DNA of 6,685 nucleotides, from the NCBI GenBank assembly GCA_019239815.1, contig JAFAZL010000945.1, positions 1-6,685 on the forward strand, read 5' to 3'. The position numbers were made by a program, and so were the translations under genes. This DNA comes from Acidobacteriota bacterium. Its GTDB lineage: Bacteria > Acidobacteriota > Terriglobia > Acidoferrales > UBA7541. Positions 1-6,352 of this stretch are shown in pieces (within the stretch, counting starts at the first letter, position 1; every line of letters starts with the position of its first letter). Under the pieces are notes generated by a model. The model searched no databases. It worked only from the letters and a program-made list of their open reading frames with translations, and was not told the DNA's origin.

Positions 1-1125
1 CGTGGCGGCATCGACGAGGTGCGTGGCGCCGAGTTGCTTGGCGTAGTGCACACCATCGGCGAGGATGAGGCGGCCTTCGGCATCGGTGTTGAGGACTTCG
101 ATGGTTTTCCCTGACATAGCCGTCTGGATGTCGCCGGGCTTTTGCGCGCGACCGCCGACGACGTTTTCAGTGGCAGGAACAACGCAGATCACTTTGACAG
201 CGGGCTTGAGCGTGGCGAGCGCGCGCATTACACCGATCATGGTGGCGCCGCCGGCCATGTCGTACTTCATTTTTTCCATGCCATCGGCGGGCTTTATGGA
301 GACACCGCCGGTGTCGAAGGTGACGGCTTTGCCGACGAGGCCGATGACGGGAGCGCCGGGTTTTACACCGCCAGCGGGGGTATAGGTAATGACGATCATG
401 CGCGGGGGCTCTGGGCCGCCTTGCGCGACGCCTAGGAGAGCGCCCATCTTGAGTTCGGCGATTTTCTTTTCGTCGAGGATTTCGACGGCGAGGCCTGCTT
501 CCTTGGCCATGGCTGCGGCTTTGTCGGCGAGGATTTTGGGAGTGAGCTTGTTGGAAGGCTCGTTGATCAGGTCGCGGGCGAAATTTTGGGACTCGGCGAT
601 GGTCTGGCCTTTCGCGAGGCCCTTTTCGCCGGCGGATTTGTTTGCATCGCTGAAACCGAGGATTGAAATCGATTCGATGTTTTTGTCGGGCTTTTTGTCG
701 GACTTGTACTTGTCTGTTTCAAAATCGCCGGTGATCGCGCCTTCGACGATGGCTTGAGTGGAGTTGTCGCTCAGATCGTTCTCGCGAACGAGGAAGCCAA
801 ACTTCTTGATGGAGCGGGACTTCAGGTAGCGGGTGGCGGCACCGGCGATCTTGCGGAGCGTTGCGACGTCGAACTTGTCGCGCTTCCCTGCACCGACAAG
901 CAACAGGCGGGCGGCTTTCAGGCCGGCAGGCGCATGGATCAAAGTGAATTCGAGCGGCTTGCCGGAGAACTCGGCGCCGGTGGCGAGCTTTTTGAGGAGG
1001 CCGTTGGCGGACTTGTCGATGTCAGCGAGGGTGCCTTGGATGGGATCGGTTTCGTCGAAGACGTAGGAGACGATGGCGTCGGTTTCGAGACTAACGTACG
1101 GGGTGGTGTCGATCTTGATCTGCAT
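1..1125 (-). CDS. pepA: Leucyl (cytosol) aminopeptidase, M17 family, 3' end outside window
   Basis: Cytosolic di-metal exopeptidase that removes N-terminal residues (preferring Leu and similar) in peptide turnover. Translating the minus strand from the ATG at 1125 gives 375 uninterrupted residues reaching the window edge. The family normally has about 500, so roughly the last quarter is missing. The N-terminal macro-like domain occupies about residues 1-150 and the catalytic domain starts near 175. The M17 signature NTDAEGRL is at residues 346-353. All expected metal-binding and catalytic residues are visible: K266, D271, K278, D289, D348, E350 and R352, each offset by exactly four from E. 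coli PepA numbering as I recall it. The ATG lies 9 bp after the smpB stop. I see no good Shine-Dalgarno, so translational coupling to smpB is likely. Family assignment is very secure; the specific substrate preference is family knowledge only. Confidence 0.96.
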   Translation of the reverse strand, partial: MQIKIDTTPYVSLETDAIVSYVFDETDPIQGTLADIDKSANGLLKKLATGAEFSGKPLEFTLIHAPAGLKAARLLLVGAGKRDKFDVATLRKIAGAATRYLKSRSIKKFGFLVRENDLSDNSTQAIVEGAITGDFETDKYKSDKKPDKNIESISILGFSDANKSAGEKGLAKGQTIAESQNFARDLINEPSNKLTPKILADKAAAMAKEAGLAVEILDEKKIAELKMGALLGVAQGGPEPPRMIVITYTPAGGVKPGAPVIGLVGKAVTFDTGGVSIKPADGMEKMKYDMAGGATMIGVMRALATLKPAVKVICVVPATENVVGGRAQKPGDIQTAMSGKTIEVLNTDAEGRLILADGVHYAKQLGATHLVDAAT

Positions 1126-1134
1126 GATTGAGTT

Positions 1135-1659
1135 TTATCGCCTCCGGTTGCGATACATGGCTTGGTCCGCTTCGCGACGAGCTTCTTTGGTGCGCTCATC
1201 CTGGCGGCGGTCCCAGGTTTTCTTTCCTTGGGCCAGGGCAATTTCGCATTTCGCGATGCCGTTTTTGAAGTATATCCGCAGAGGGATGACGGTTAAACCT
1301 TTGGCCTCGACGCGGCCTGCGAATTTGTCAATCTCTCGCTTGTGGAGCAGGAGTTTTCGGGAGCCGAGCGGCTCGTGATTCCACGGACCACCCGGCATGT
1401 ACTGGGCGATGTGGGCGTTGACGAGCCAAGGGCCGGTGGGCTTGAAGTCAATGTAGGCGTCGCGAATGTTGGCTTTGCCTTCACGAAGGGCTTTGACTTC
1501 AGTACCATGGAGGACCAGGCCGGCCTCGACCTTGTCGAGCAGGTGGTAATTGTAGGAAGCAGCCCGATTCTGGGCGACGACAGTTTCCTTCTGCGCGTCC
1601 TTCCCCTTGGGGGCCCGCTTACCTGGTTGTCTTTGAGGAACGGGTACGGGTTTGGGCAC
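1135..1659 (-). CDS. smpB: SsrA (tmRNA)-binding protein SmpB
   Basis: Binds the tRNA-like domain of tmRNA and delivers it to stalled ribosomes for trans-translation. The 174-residue protein has the usual SmpB order: the GTEVKALREGKANIRDAYI segment (residues 52-70), the N-x-HI-x-QY strand (81-87), the RKLLLHKREI motif (101-110), the IPLRIYFKNG strand (125-134) and the ALAQGKK-x-x-DRR segment (141-152). A basic C-terminal tail follows, of the kind known to enter the empty mRNA channel. The core is preceded by about 25 Pro/Lys/Arg-rich residues, a longer N-terminus than in many SmpB proteins of about 155-160 aa. The start is a GTG with AGGA seven bases upstream on the minus strand; no better in-frame start is apparent. 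It is first in a two-gene unit with pepA. No ssrA gene is visible in this window. Confidence 0.96.
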   Translation of the reverse strand: MPKPVPVPQRQPGKRAPKGKDAQKETVVAQNRAASYNYHLLDKVEAGLVLHGTEVKALREGKANIRDAYIDFKPTGPWLVNAHIAQYMPGGPWNHEPLGSRKLLLHKREIDKFAGRVEAKGLTVIPLRIYFKNGIAKCEIALAQGKKTWDRRQDERTKEARREADQAMYRNRRR

Positions 1660-1688
1660 CTTTAAATCCTGTGTGACTATAGGATTAA

Positions 1689-1718
1689 ATGTTAGATGTA
1701 CGGGGGTTATGTATGCAA
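1689..1718 (-). promoter_or_regulatory. Candidate smpB-pepA promoter
   Basis: On the minus strand TTGCAT (1718-1713) and TAACAT (1694-1689) are separated by 18 bases. This is an acceptable but imperfect sigma-70-like pair. Predicted initiation near 1682 would give a leader of about 23 nt containing the AGGA before the GTG start. Another TATAGT hexamer (1681-1676) lies too close to the start codon and has no -35 partner. This is assigned by inspection only. Confidence 0.3.
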
Positions 1719-1743
1719 GACAGCCAACCCTTGGTTGGTTGTC
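1719..1743. repeat. 11-bp inverted repeat between divergent genes
   Basis: GACAGCCAACC (1719-1729) and GGTTGGTTGTC (1733-1743) pair over 11 positions with one G-T wobble and a 3-base loop (CTT). No T-tract follows on either strand, and the element sits between divergent genes, so a terminator is unlikely. It overlaps the candidate -35 of the rightward promoter and abuts the candidate -35 of the leftward one, a position suited to an operator. A structured RNA element is a less likely alternative. Confidence 0.6.
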
Positions 1744-1767
1744 CCGACTCTAACCCGGTGCTAGAGT
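1739..1767 (+). promoter_or_regulatory. Candidate promoter of the secretin-pseudopilin cluster
   Basis: TTGTCC (1739-1744) and TAGAGT (1762-1767) are spaced by 17 bases, and a TG lies one base upstream of the -10 (extended -10 form). A further short inverted repeat, ACTCTA (1747-1752) with TAGAGT (1762-1767), covers the -10. Predicted initiation near 1774 gives a leader of about 27 nt with GGAG (1792-1795) before the ATG at 1801. Each hexamer matches consensus at four of six positions, so this is tentative. Confidence 0.35.
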
Positions 1768-1800
1768 TCTACCGGTTCAAGCCCGAGCCACGGAGAGTAC

Positions 1801-4098
1801 ATGCGAGGATGGAGTAAGGTAGTTTTGTGCGCGGGTGTGGCGCTGTTGGCCGCGGGCTGCCCGAAGGGCAAGCCTGACTATCAACAAGGGCGGAAGGCCG
1901 AAAACCTCCAGGATTACGACGCGGCGTACGACTTCTATCAGAAGGCGCTGAAAGAACAGCCCGAGAACGCCGAGTATCAAATCAAGTTCAATCAGGCGCG
2001 GTTTGAAGCGGGTGCGTTTCACATCAAGCAGGGTGTGAAGCTGCGCGAGCAGGGCAACTTGCAGGCGGCGATGGGTGAATTCCAGCGCGCCGCAGCGATT
2101 GATCCGTCGAGTTCGATGGCCGATCAGGAATTGCGGAAGACGTCGGACATGCTCGCCGAGCAGGACCATAAAGCGGCGGCAGCCCAGGCAGCGGCCGATG
2201 CGGCCGCCGACGCGGAACAGTCGACGCTCGCATCGATGCCGCCGGAAATCAAGCCGTTGTCGCGCGCGCCGATCAGCCTGCACATGGTGAACGACGCGAA
2301 GATCGTGTTTGACACGATCGGCAAACTGGCCGGACTAACGGTGGTGTACGACGCGGACTTCCCCGCACGGCGCATCCCGGTGGATCTGAATGGCGTGACG
2401 TTGCAACAGGCGCTCGATATCGTGTCGATGGAGAGCAAAGCGTTCTGGAAGCCGGTGACCGAGAACATTATTTTTGTGATTCCGGATCAGCCGCAGAAGC
2501 GACGTGACTACGAAGAGCAGATCGTCAAGACATTCTATTTGTCGAACACGGTGCAGGCGCAGGACTTGACGGAAATCGTTACCGGTTTGCGGCAGTTACT
2601 GGATTTGAAGCGGTTGCAACAGCTCAATGCACAGAACGCGATCATCATCCGCGACTCGCCCGACAAGCTGGCCGTCGCAGAGAAGATGATCAACGACATC
2701 GACAAAGCCCGCCCTGAAGTCGTGATTCAGGTGCAGGTGCTGGAAGCGCGGCTGGACAAGATGCGCAACCTGGGCATTTTGCCGGGCCAGACGGCCTCGA
2801 TTGGCGTAGTTCCGCCCGGAACAACGACGACCACGACGAACAACAATAACAATAACAACAACAATGGAAACGGGACGTCGACCACGACCAACATTTTGAC
2901 GCTGCAGAATTTGACGCATTTGAATGGCTCGAACTACAGCGTGACGCTGCCGAGCTTCACGGCGAATGCTCTGCTGAATGATTCGACGACAAAGATCATT
3001 CAGAATCCCGAAGTGAGATCGGTCGACGGCCAGCCGGCAAAACTGAGAATCGGTGACCGCGTGCCAGTAGCGACGGGCAGCTTCCAGGCTGGCGTCGGCG
3101 TGGGATCGACGGCGGGTTCTGGATTCGTGAACCCGTTGGTGAACACACAGTTCCAATATATTGATGTCGGCGTGAACGTGGACATTACGCCGCGCGTGCA
3201 CCCGAACCACGAAGTCAGCCTCAAGGTGAGCGTCGAAGTTTCGTCGGTGACCGGGCAAACGAACATCGGCGGCATTCAGCAGCCGATCATTTCGCAGAGG
3301 AAGATCGATCATGAAATTCGCCTGAAGGAAGGCGAGGCGAACATTCTTGGTGGGTTGGTGGAGAAGACCGATACCAAGGGGCGCAACGGCTGGCCGGGAT
3401 TTGGTAGCGTGCCACTGCTGCACTATTTGTTCTCGGAAGATACCAAGAGCTACGAAGACGACGAGATTCTTATTATTTTGACGCCGAAGATCGTGCGAAT
3501 GCCGGAGTGGACGAAAGCGAATTTGCGACCGCTCTACACGGGATCGGAAGCGTTGGTGCAGGTGAAGCGCGACTCGGAAGTTCGTTCGCCGCAAAGTGAA
3601 ACGGCGGCACCAGCGCCCGCAGGCGTCGCGGCCAATCCTGGAGCGGCAGCACCGGCGGCGAATCCGGCTCAGGGAGCGCAATCGGGACAGATGCGCTTCG
3701 AGCCGCGGAATGTGACTCTGAAGGCCGGCGAGAAGACAACCATCGGCGTTGTGGTCGATAACGTAAACGACCTCTTCTCGATTCCCTTCTTGCTGCAATA
3801 CAACCCTGCCGTGATCAGCGTTGAGGAAGTACAGCACGGCGGATTCTTGCAAGGCGGCAATCAGGAAATCGCGATCGTGCAGCGCGTCGACCCGACTCGC
3901 GGGCAGGCGATCATTTCCGCGACGCGGCAGCCGAACACGGCGGGTGTCAGCGGCACCGGAACGATCATGGGCATCGTCGTGAAGGCGATTGCTCCGGGGA
4001 ATTCGAATCTGTCCATCGTGCAGGTGAATGCGAAAGACTCGCAGCAGAAGGCCATTCCGCTGGTCACGAGCGAAGCTACGGTGCAGGTGCAACCTTAG
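1801..4098 (+). CDS. Lipoprotein secretin (GspD/PilQ-like) with TPR and C-terminal cohesin-like domain
   Basis: Probable outer-membrane channel of a type II secretion or type IV pilus-like machine, 765 aa. Visible order: a signal peptide ending in LAAGC with the lipidated Cys at 20; two TPR-like helical pairs (about 27-60 and 72-111); an Ala-rich helix (122-140); an N0/STN-like domain (156-230); an N1-type domain (240-310); and the secretin barrel (about 385-570), including KIIQNPEVRSVDGQPAKLRIGDRVPV-type sequence at 398-423 and the closing EILIILTPKIVR strand (555-566). A Pro/Ala linker (595-630) leads to a cohesin-like beta-sandwich (631-765). A Thr/Asn tract at 341-364 interrupts the region between N1 and the barrel. 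Only one N1-type domain is evident, fewer than the N1-N3 of classical GspD. GGAG lies 5 bases before the ATG. Two pseudopilin genes follow. Secretin identity is secure; GspD versus PilQ is not resolved, and the cohesin call rests on its overall pattern. Confidence 0.92.
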   Translation: MRGWSKVVLCAGVALLAAGCPKGKPDYQQGRKAENLQDYDAAYDFYQKALKEQPENAEYQIKFNQARFEAGAFHIKQGVKLREQGNLQAAMGEFQRAAAIDPSSSMADQELRKTSDMLAEQDHKAAAAQAAADAAADAEQSTLASMPPEIKPLSRAPISLHMVNDAKIVFDTIGKLAGLTVVYDADFPARRIPVDLNGVTLQQALDIVSMESKAFWKPVTENIIFVIPDQPQKRRDYEEQIVKTFYLSNTVQAQDLTEIVTGLRQLLDLKRLQQLNAQNAIIIRDSPDKLAVAEKMINDIDKARPEVVIQVQVLEARLDKMRNLGILPGQTASIGVVPPGTTTTTTNNNNNNNNNGNGTSTTTNILTLQNLTHLNGSNYSVTLPSFTANALLNDSTTKIIQNPEVRSVDGQPAKLRIGDRVPVATGSFQAGVGVGSTAGSGFVNPLVNTQFQYIDVGVNVDITPRVHPNHEVSLKVSVEVSSVTGQTNIGGIQQPIISQRKIDHEIRLKEGEANILGGLVEKTDTKGRNGWPGFGSVPLLHYLFSEDTKSYEDDEILIILTPKIVRMPEWTKANLRPLYTGSEALVQVKRDSEVRSPQSETAAPAPAGVAANPGAAAPAANPAQGAQSGQMRFEPRNVTLKAGEKTTIGVVVDNVNDLFSIPFLLQYNPAVISVEEVQHGGFLQGGNQEIAIVQRVDPTRGQAIISATRQPNTAGVSGTGTIMGIVVKAIAPGNSNLSIVQVNAKDSQQKAIPLVTSEATVQVQP
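2839..2865 (+). repeat. AAC/AAT trinucleotide run encoding nine Asn
   Basis: Nine consecutive AAC or AAT codons (residues 347-355 of the secretin) follow six Thr codons (341-346) and precede a Gly/Asn/Thr/Ser stretch to residue 364. The tract keeps the reading frame. It probably forms a flexible loop between the N1 domain and the barrel. Triplet runs of this kind can change length by whole codons. Confidence 0.85.
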
Positions 4099-4107
4099 CT
4101 CGAATTG

Positions 4108-4635
4108 ATGGAGTGCATGCCTCAAACAGCAAAATTCACTGGCAGCTGCGACGGCTCGCATCGCAAGCGTGTTGTGCGAAGGACCGCGGCCGCCGGCATG
4201 ACACTGATCGAGCTAATCGTCGCGTGCGCGATCTTGATGGTTTTGACGTCGGCGGCGATGCCGATCATGCGCTACACGATCGTGCATAAACGCGAACAGG
4301 AACTGCGCTATGACCTCCGAGAAATGCGCGACGCCATTGATCGCTACAAGGACCTGGCGGACCGCAATCTGATTCGTATCGAAGTCGGCAGCGAAGGATA
4401 TCCGCCAGATCTCGAGACGCTCGTCAAAGGCGTGCAACTTGGCGCGGGGAACGACCGCAAGATCCGCTTCCTGAGGAAGATACCGAAGGATCCAATGACC
4501 GGTCAAAATGATTGGACTCTACTCGCCGTTCAGGACGATCCCGATTCGACCAGCTGGGGCGGCAAGAATGTGTTTGACGTGCACTCGAAATCGCAAGGCA
4601 CGGCAAGCGACGGCACGAAGTATTCCGAGTGGTGA
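4108..4635 (+). CDS. Type IV pilin-like / GspG-like pseudopilin, first paralog
   Basis: Prepilin-type protein of 175 aa from the ATG at 4108. The class III signal is GMTLIELIVACAILMVL: cleavage after G30 leaves Met as mature residue 1 and Glu at mature +5, followed by the hydrophobic assembly helix. The leader is unusually long (30 residues) and basic (HRKRVVRR). Other possible starts are TTG at 4105 and ATG at 4117; the latter has GGAG only three bases upstream. The globular part contains DPMTGQNDW and ends with a DVHS...DGT...W pattern shared with the next gene, recalling the GspG C-terminus. It begins 9 bases after the secretin stop, so co-transcription is likely. It needs a prepilin peptidase and an assembly ATPase not present here. 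Major or minor pseudopilin status cannot be decided. Confidence 0.9.
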   Translation: MECMPQTAKFTGSCDGSHRKRVVRRTAAAGMTLIELIVACAILMVLTSAAMPIMRYTIVHKREQELRYDLREMRDAIDRYKDLADRNLIRIEVGSEGYPPDLETLVKGVQLGAGNDRKIRFLRKIPKDPMTGQNDWTLLAVQDDPDSTSWGGKNVFDVHSKSQGTASDGTKYSEW

Positions 4636-4674
4636 GGTAAGGGCGATCTACGAAGGTTTGCTGAAGGTGAGGCA

Positions 4675-5109
4675 ATGAGCGGAATTTTGGTTAAATTTCG
4701 ACGACGATCGGCGGCGGCCCGGAATGGCGGATTCACACTGATCGAGTTGATGATCGTCATTACGATCATCTTCATTTTGATTGGCATCGCGGCGGCAAGG
4801 TACGACCAATCGGTGCAACGGGCGAAAGAAGCGACGCTGAAAACGGATCTGGCCGTTATGCGTCAGGCGATCGACAACTACACGCTCGACAAAGAAGCGG
4901 CTCCGCAATCGCTCGATGACCTCGTGAATCCGCAAGCACCGTACTTGCGCGAGGTTCCCATCGATCCGATGACGCATCAGAAAGATTGGCACACCGATTA
5001 CGGCGACCTGGTTCTCAGCCCGGATCAAACCAACAACGGGATCGTGGACGTACACTCAAGTTCGACTGGCGTTTCGAAAACCGACGGCACCGCATATAAC
5101 ACCTGGTAG
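4675..5109 (+). CDS. GspG-like pseudopilin, second paralog
   Basis: Prepilin-type protein of 144 aa, close to the usual size of GspG major pseudopilins. The short basic leader ends GG, then FTLIELMIVITIIFILIGIAA: cleavage after G19 gives N-terminal Phe and Glu at mature +5. The long amphipathic helix continues through about residue 70, followed by DPMTHQKDW and the C-terminal VDVHSSS...DGTAYNTW. The ATG at 4675 has AAGG seven bases upstream and a GGTGAGG stretch immediately before it. The gap from the previous stop is 39 bases, consistent with one operon with the secretin and first pseudopilin. The match in motifs and end sequence with the preceding gene indicates an old tandem duplication. 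No clear terminator follows before the tRNA. Confidence 0.93.
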   Translation: MSGILVKFRRRSAAARNGGFTLIELMIVITIIFILIGIAAARYDQSVQRAKEATLKTDLAVMRQAIDNYTLDKEAAPQSLDDLVNPQAPYLREVPIDPMTHQKDWHTDYGDLVLSPDQTNNGIVDVHSSSTGVSKTDGTAYNTW

Positions 5110-5217
5110 TTTTTTCGAAAATAGTAAATAGAAAATCGAAATTGGAATTGGGTAGCGGACATAGTGCGCCGGCGTGATTTCTGTGCGCGTGGAATTTTTT
5201 CGCTGTCCCGGCGCGAT

Positions 5218-5246
5218 TTGACGGCAGATGAACGAACCGTTATAGT
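5218..5246 (+). promoter_or_regulatory. Strong sigma-70-type promoter of the initiator tRNA
   Basis: TTGACG (5218-5223) and TATAGT (5241-5246), each five of six to consensus, are separated by exactly 17 bases. Initiation six to seven bases after the -10 would fall at about 5252-5253, which is the first or second nucleotide of the mature tRNA. No other comparable pair is seen in the 142 bases upstream of the tRNA. Confidence 0.8.
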
Positions 5247-5251
5247 CGTTG

Positions 5252-5328
<77 letters not shown>

Positions 5329-5345
5329 ATTCTAGTTGATTACAC

Positions 5346-5384
5346 GCGGCTTAGAGGATGCTCCTTCTAGGCCGCTTTCATTTT
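5346..5384 (+). terminator. Rho-independent terminator of the initiator tRNA
   Basis: A 12-pair stem (5346-5357 with 5364-5375, two G-T wobbles) begins with GCGGC/GCCGC and has a 6-base loop (5358-5363). The T-rich run TTTCATTTT (5376-5384) follows directly. It lies 17 bases after the encoded CCA. The only ATG in frame with the following dioxygenase reading frame falls in the loop of this hairpin. Confidence 0.85.
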
Positions 5385-6327
5385 CCCCGCTGGTACAACT
5401 TTCGGTTCAAAATTTTTAGAACGCCGGAAGAACTCGCCGCAATCGTCACGCAATTCGTGTCTACTGACGGTTGGATTCAAAAAGTAAGACTGCGGGCCGA
5501 GCGACGTTGGTACGAACGGCTCTACCTCGGTTCGATTACGACATCTGGGTGATCAGCTGGCTGCCGGGACAATCCACTGGCTTCCACGATCATGGCTCTT
5601 CGGTAGGTGCGTTCGTTGTAACGACTGGAATCCTCGAGGAACATCGGCCTGGTGAGCAGGCGCGAATGATCTCTGCGAATACGCCGCTCGCTTTCGGTTC
5701 TGACTACGCGCACGACGTTCGCAATGCTTCGATCGCACCGGCGATCAGCATCCATGCGTACTCTCCTCCCCTCGACGAGATGAATGAGTACGAGTTGGAC
5801 GGCGGCGAGCTTGTTCCGCGGAGGCGCGAGCCTCAAGAAGCACAACTTGCGAATCAAGAGTGGCGCCCTGAGCAGGGATTCCCTTTGGCGCTGCGCGGTG
5901 CTTCGAACATCGATGAAGTGCTTGCCGCGGCGGGCGCGAAATTGCGACGCCTGTCGCCCGACGAAGCGTATAAGGCAACTAAAACAGGAGCGACACTCGT
6001 CGATATTCGTCCCGAGGGTCAACGCGCTGCGGAAGGTGAAATCTCTGGCGCGTTGGTGGTCGAACTGACGTACTTGAGTGGAGACTCGACCCGACCTCCG
6101 ATGCGAGGTTGCCGGTTGCGGTCGATCATGACGTCCGCGTAATAGTTTTTTGCTCCGAAGGTTACACCTCGAGCCTTGCGGCGACTGCTCTTCAAGACCT
6201 CGGGCTCTGGCGAGCAACGGACGTTGTCGGCGGATTTCAGGCATGGAAAACCGCAGGTCTGCCTACTTCGAGCGGAAACTACCGCGATCGTGAGATCAAG
6301 TCACGACGGGGCTCTCGCGGCCAATGA
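5358..6327 (+). pseudogene. Cysteine dioxygenase-rhodanese fusion, interrupted by two frameshifts
   Basis: Three consecutive reading frames together give one protein of about 320 aa. Segment 1 (to about 5528) carries TPEELAAIV...RRWYERLY. Segment 2 (about 5531-6067) continues DYDIWVISWLPGQSTGFHDH, the type I cysteine dioxygenase cupin. Iron ligands are the two His of HDH (codons 5585 and 5591) and the His at 5711; HAYSPP (from 5753) supplies the family His-x-Tyr. Gly occupies the place of the mammalian crosslink Cys, as in many bacterial enzymes. A rhodanese domain starts near 5945 and finishes in segment 3 (about 6070-6327) with the active-site loop CSEGYTS (Cys codon 6151). Both joints need one extra base: near 5529-5532, and beside A6068, where ELNVLEWR would be restored. 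No slippery heptamer is apparent. The start is uncertain; the only ATG lies in the tRNA terminator. An intact enzyme would oxidise cysteine to its sulfinate. Gene decay and sequence error cannot be told apart here. Confidence 0.85.
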
Positions 6328-6352
6328 CGCGGGAGTTCGAACGTATCACGGG

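Noticed and set aside
1719..1743. Reading the smpB-secretin intergenic hairpin as a terminator
   Set aside because: The flanking genes diverge and neither strand has a T-tract after the stem.
1777..2283. Minus-strand open frame of 168 codons overlapping the start of the secretin gene
   Set aside because: Arg/Leu-rich shadow of the secretin signal peptide and TPR region, with no family resemblance.
2596..4161. Long open frame of 521 codons on the minus strand opposite the secretin
   Set aside because: It is rich in Arg and His with no recognisable domain and lies antisense to a clearly conserved secretin gene. It is a codon-bias shadow.
5110..5217. Possible terminator or structured element between the second pseudopilin and the tRNA promoter
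   Set aside because: There are T-runs at 5110-5115 and 5195-5200 and a 7-bp inverted repeat (5166-5172 with 5208-5214), but no stem directly followed by a T-run. I could not support a terminator or a gene here.
5523..5535. Programmed -1 ribosomal frameshift in the dioxygenase gene
   Set aside because: No X-XXY-YYZ heptamer is present at either joint, and a second independent shift would be required. Deletion or sequencing error is simpler.
5522..6244. Minus-strand open frame of 240 codons opposite the dioxygenase-rhodanese gene
   Set aside because: The plus strand carries the conserved catalytic motifs over the same bases. The antisense product is Arg-rich and unrecognisable.
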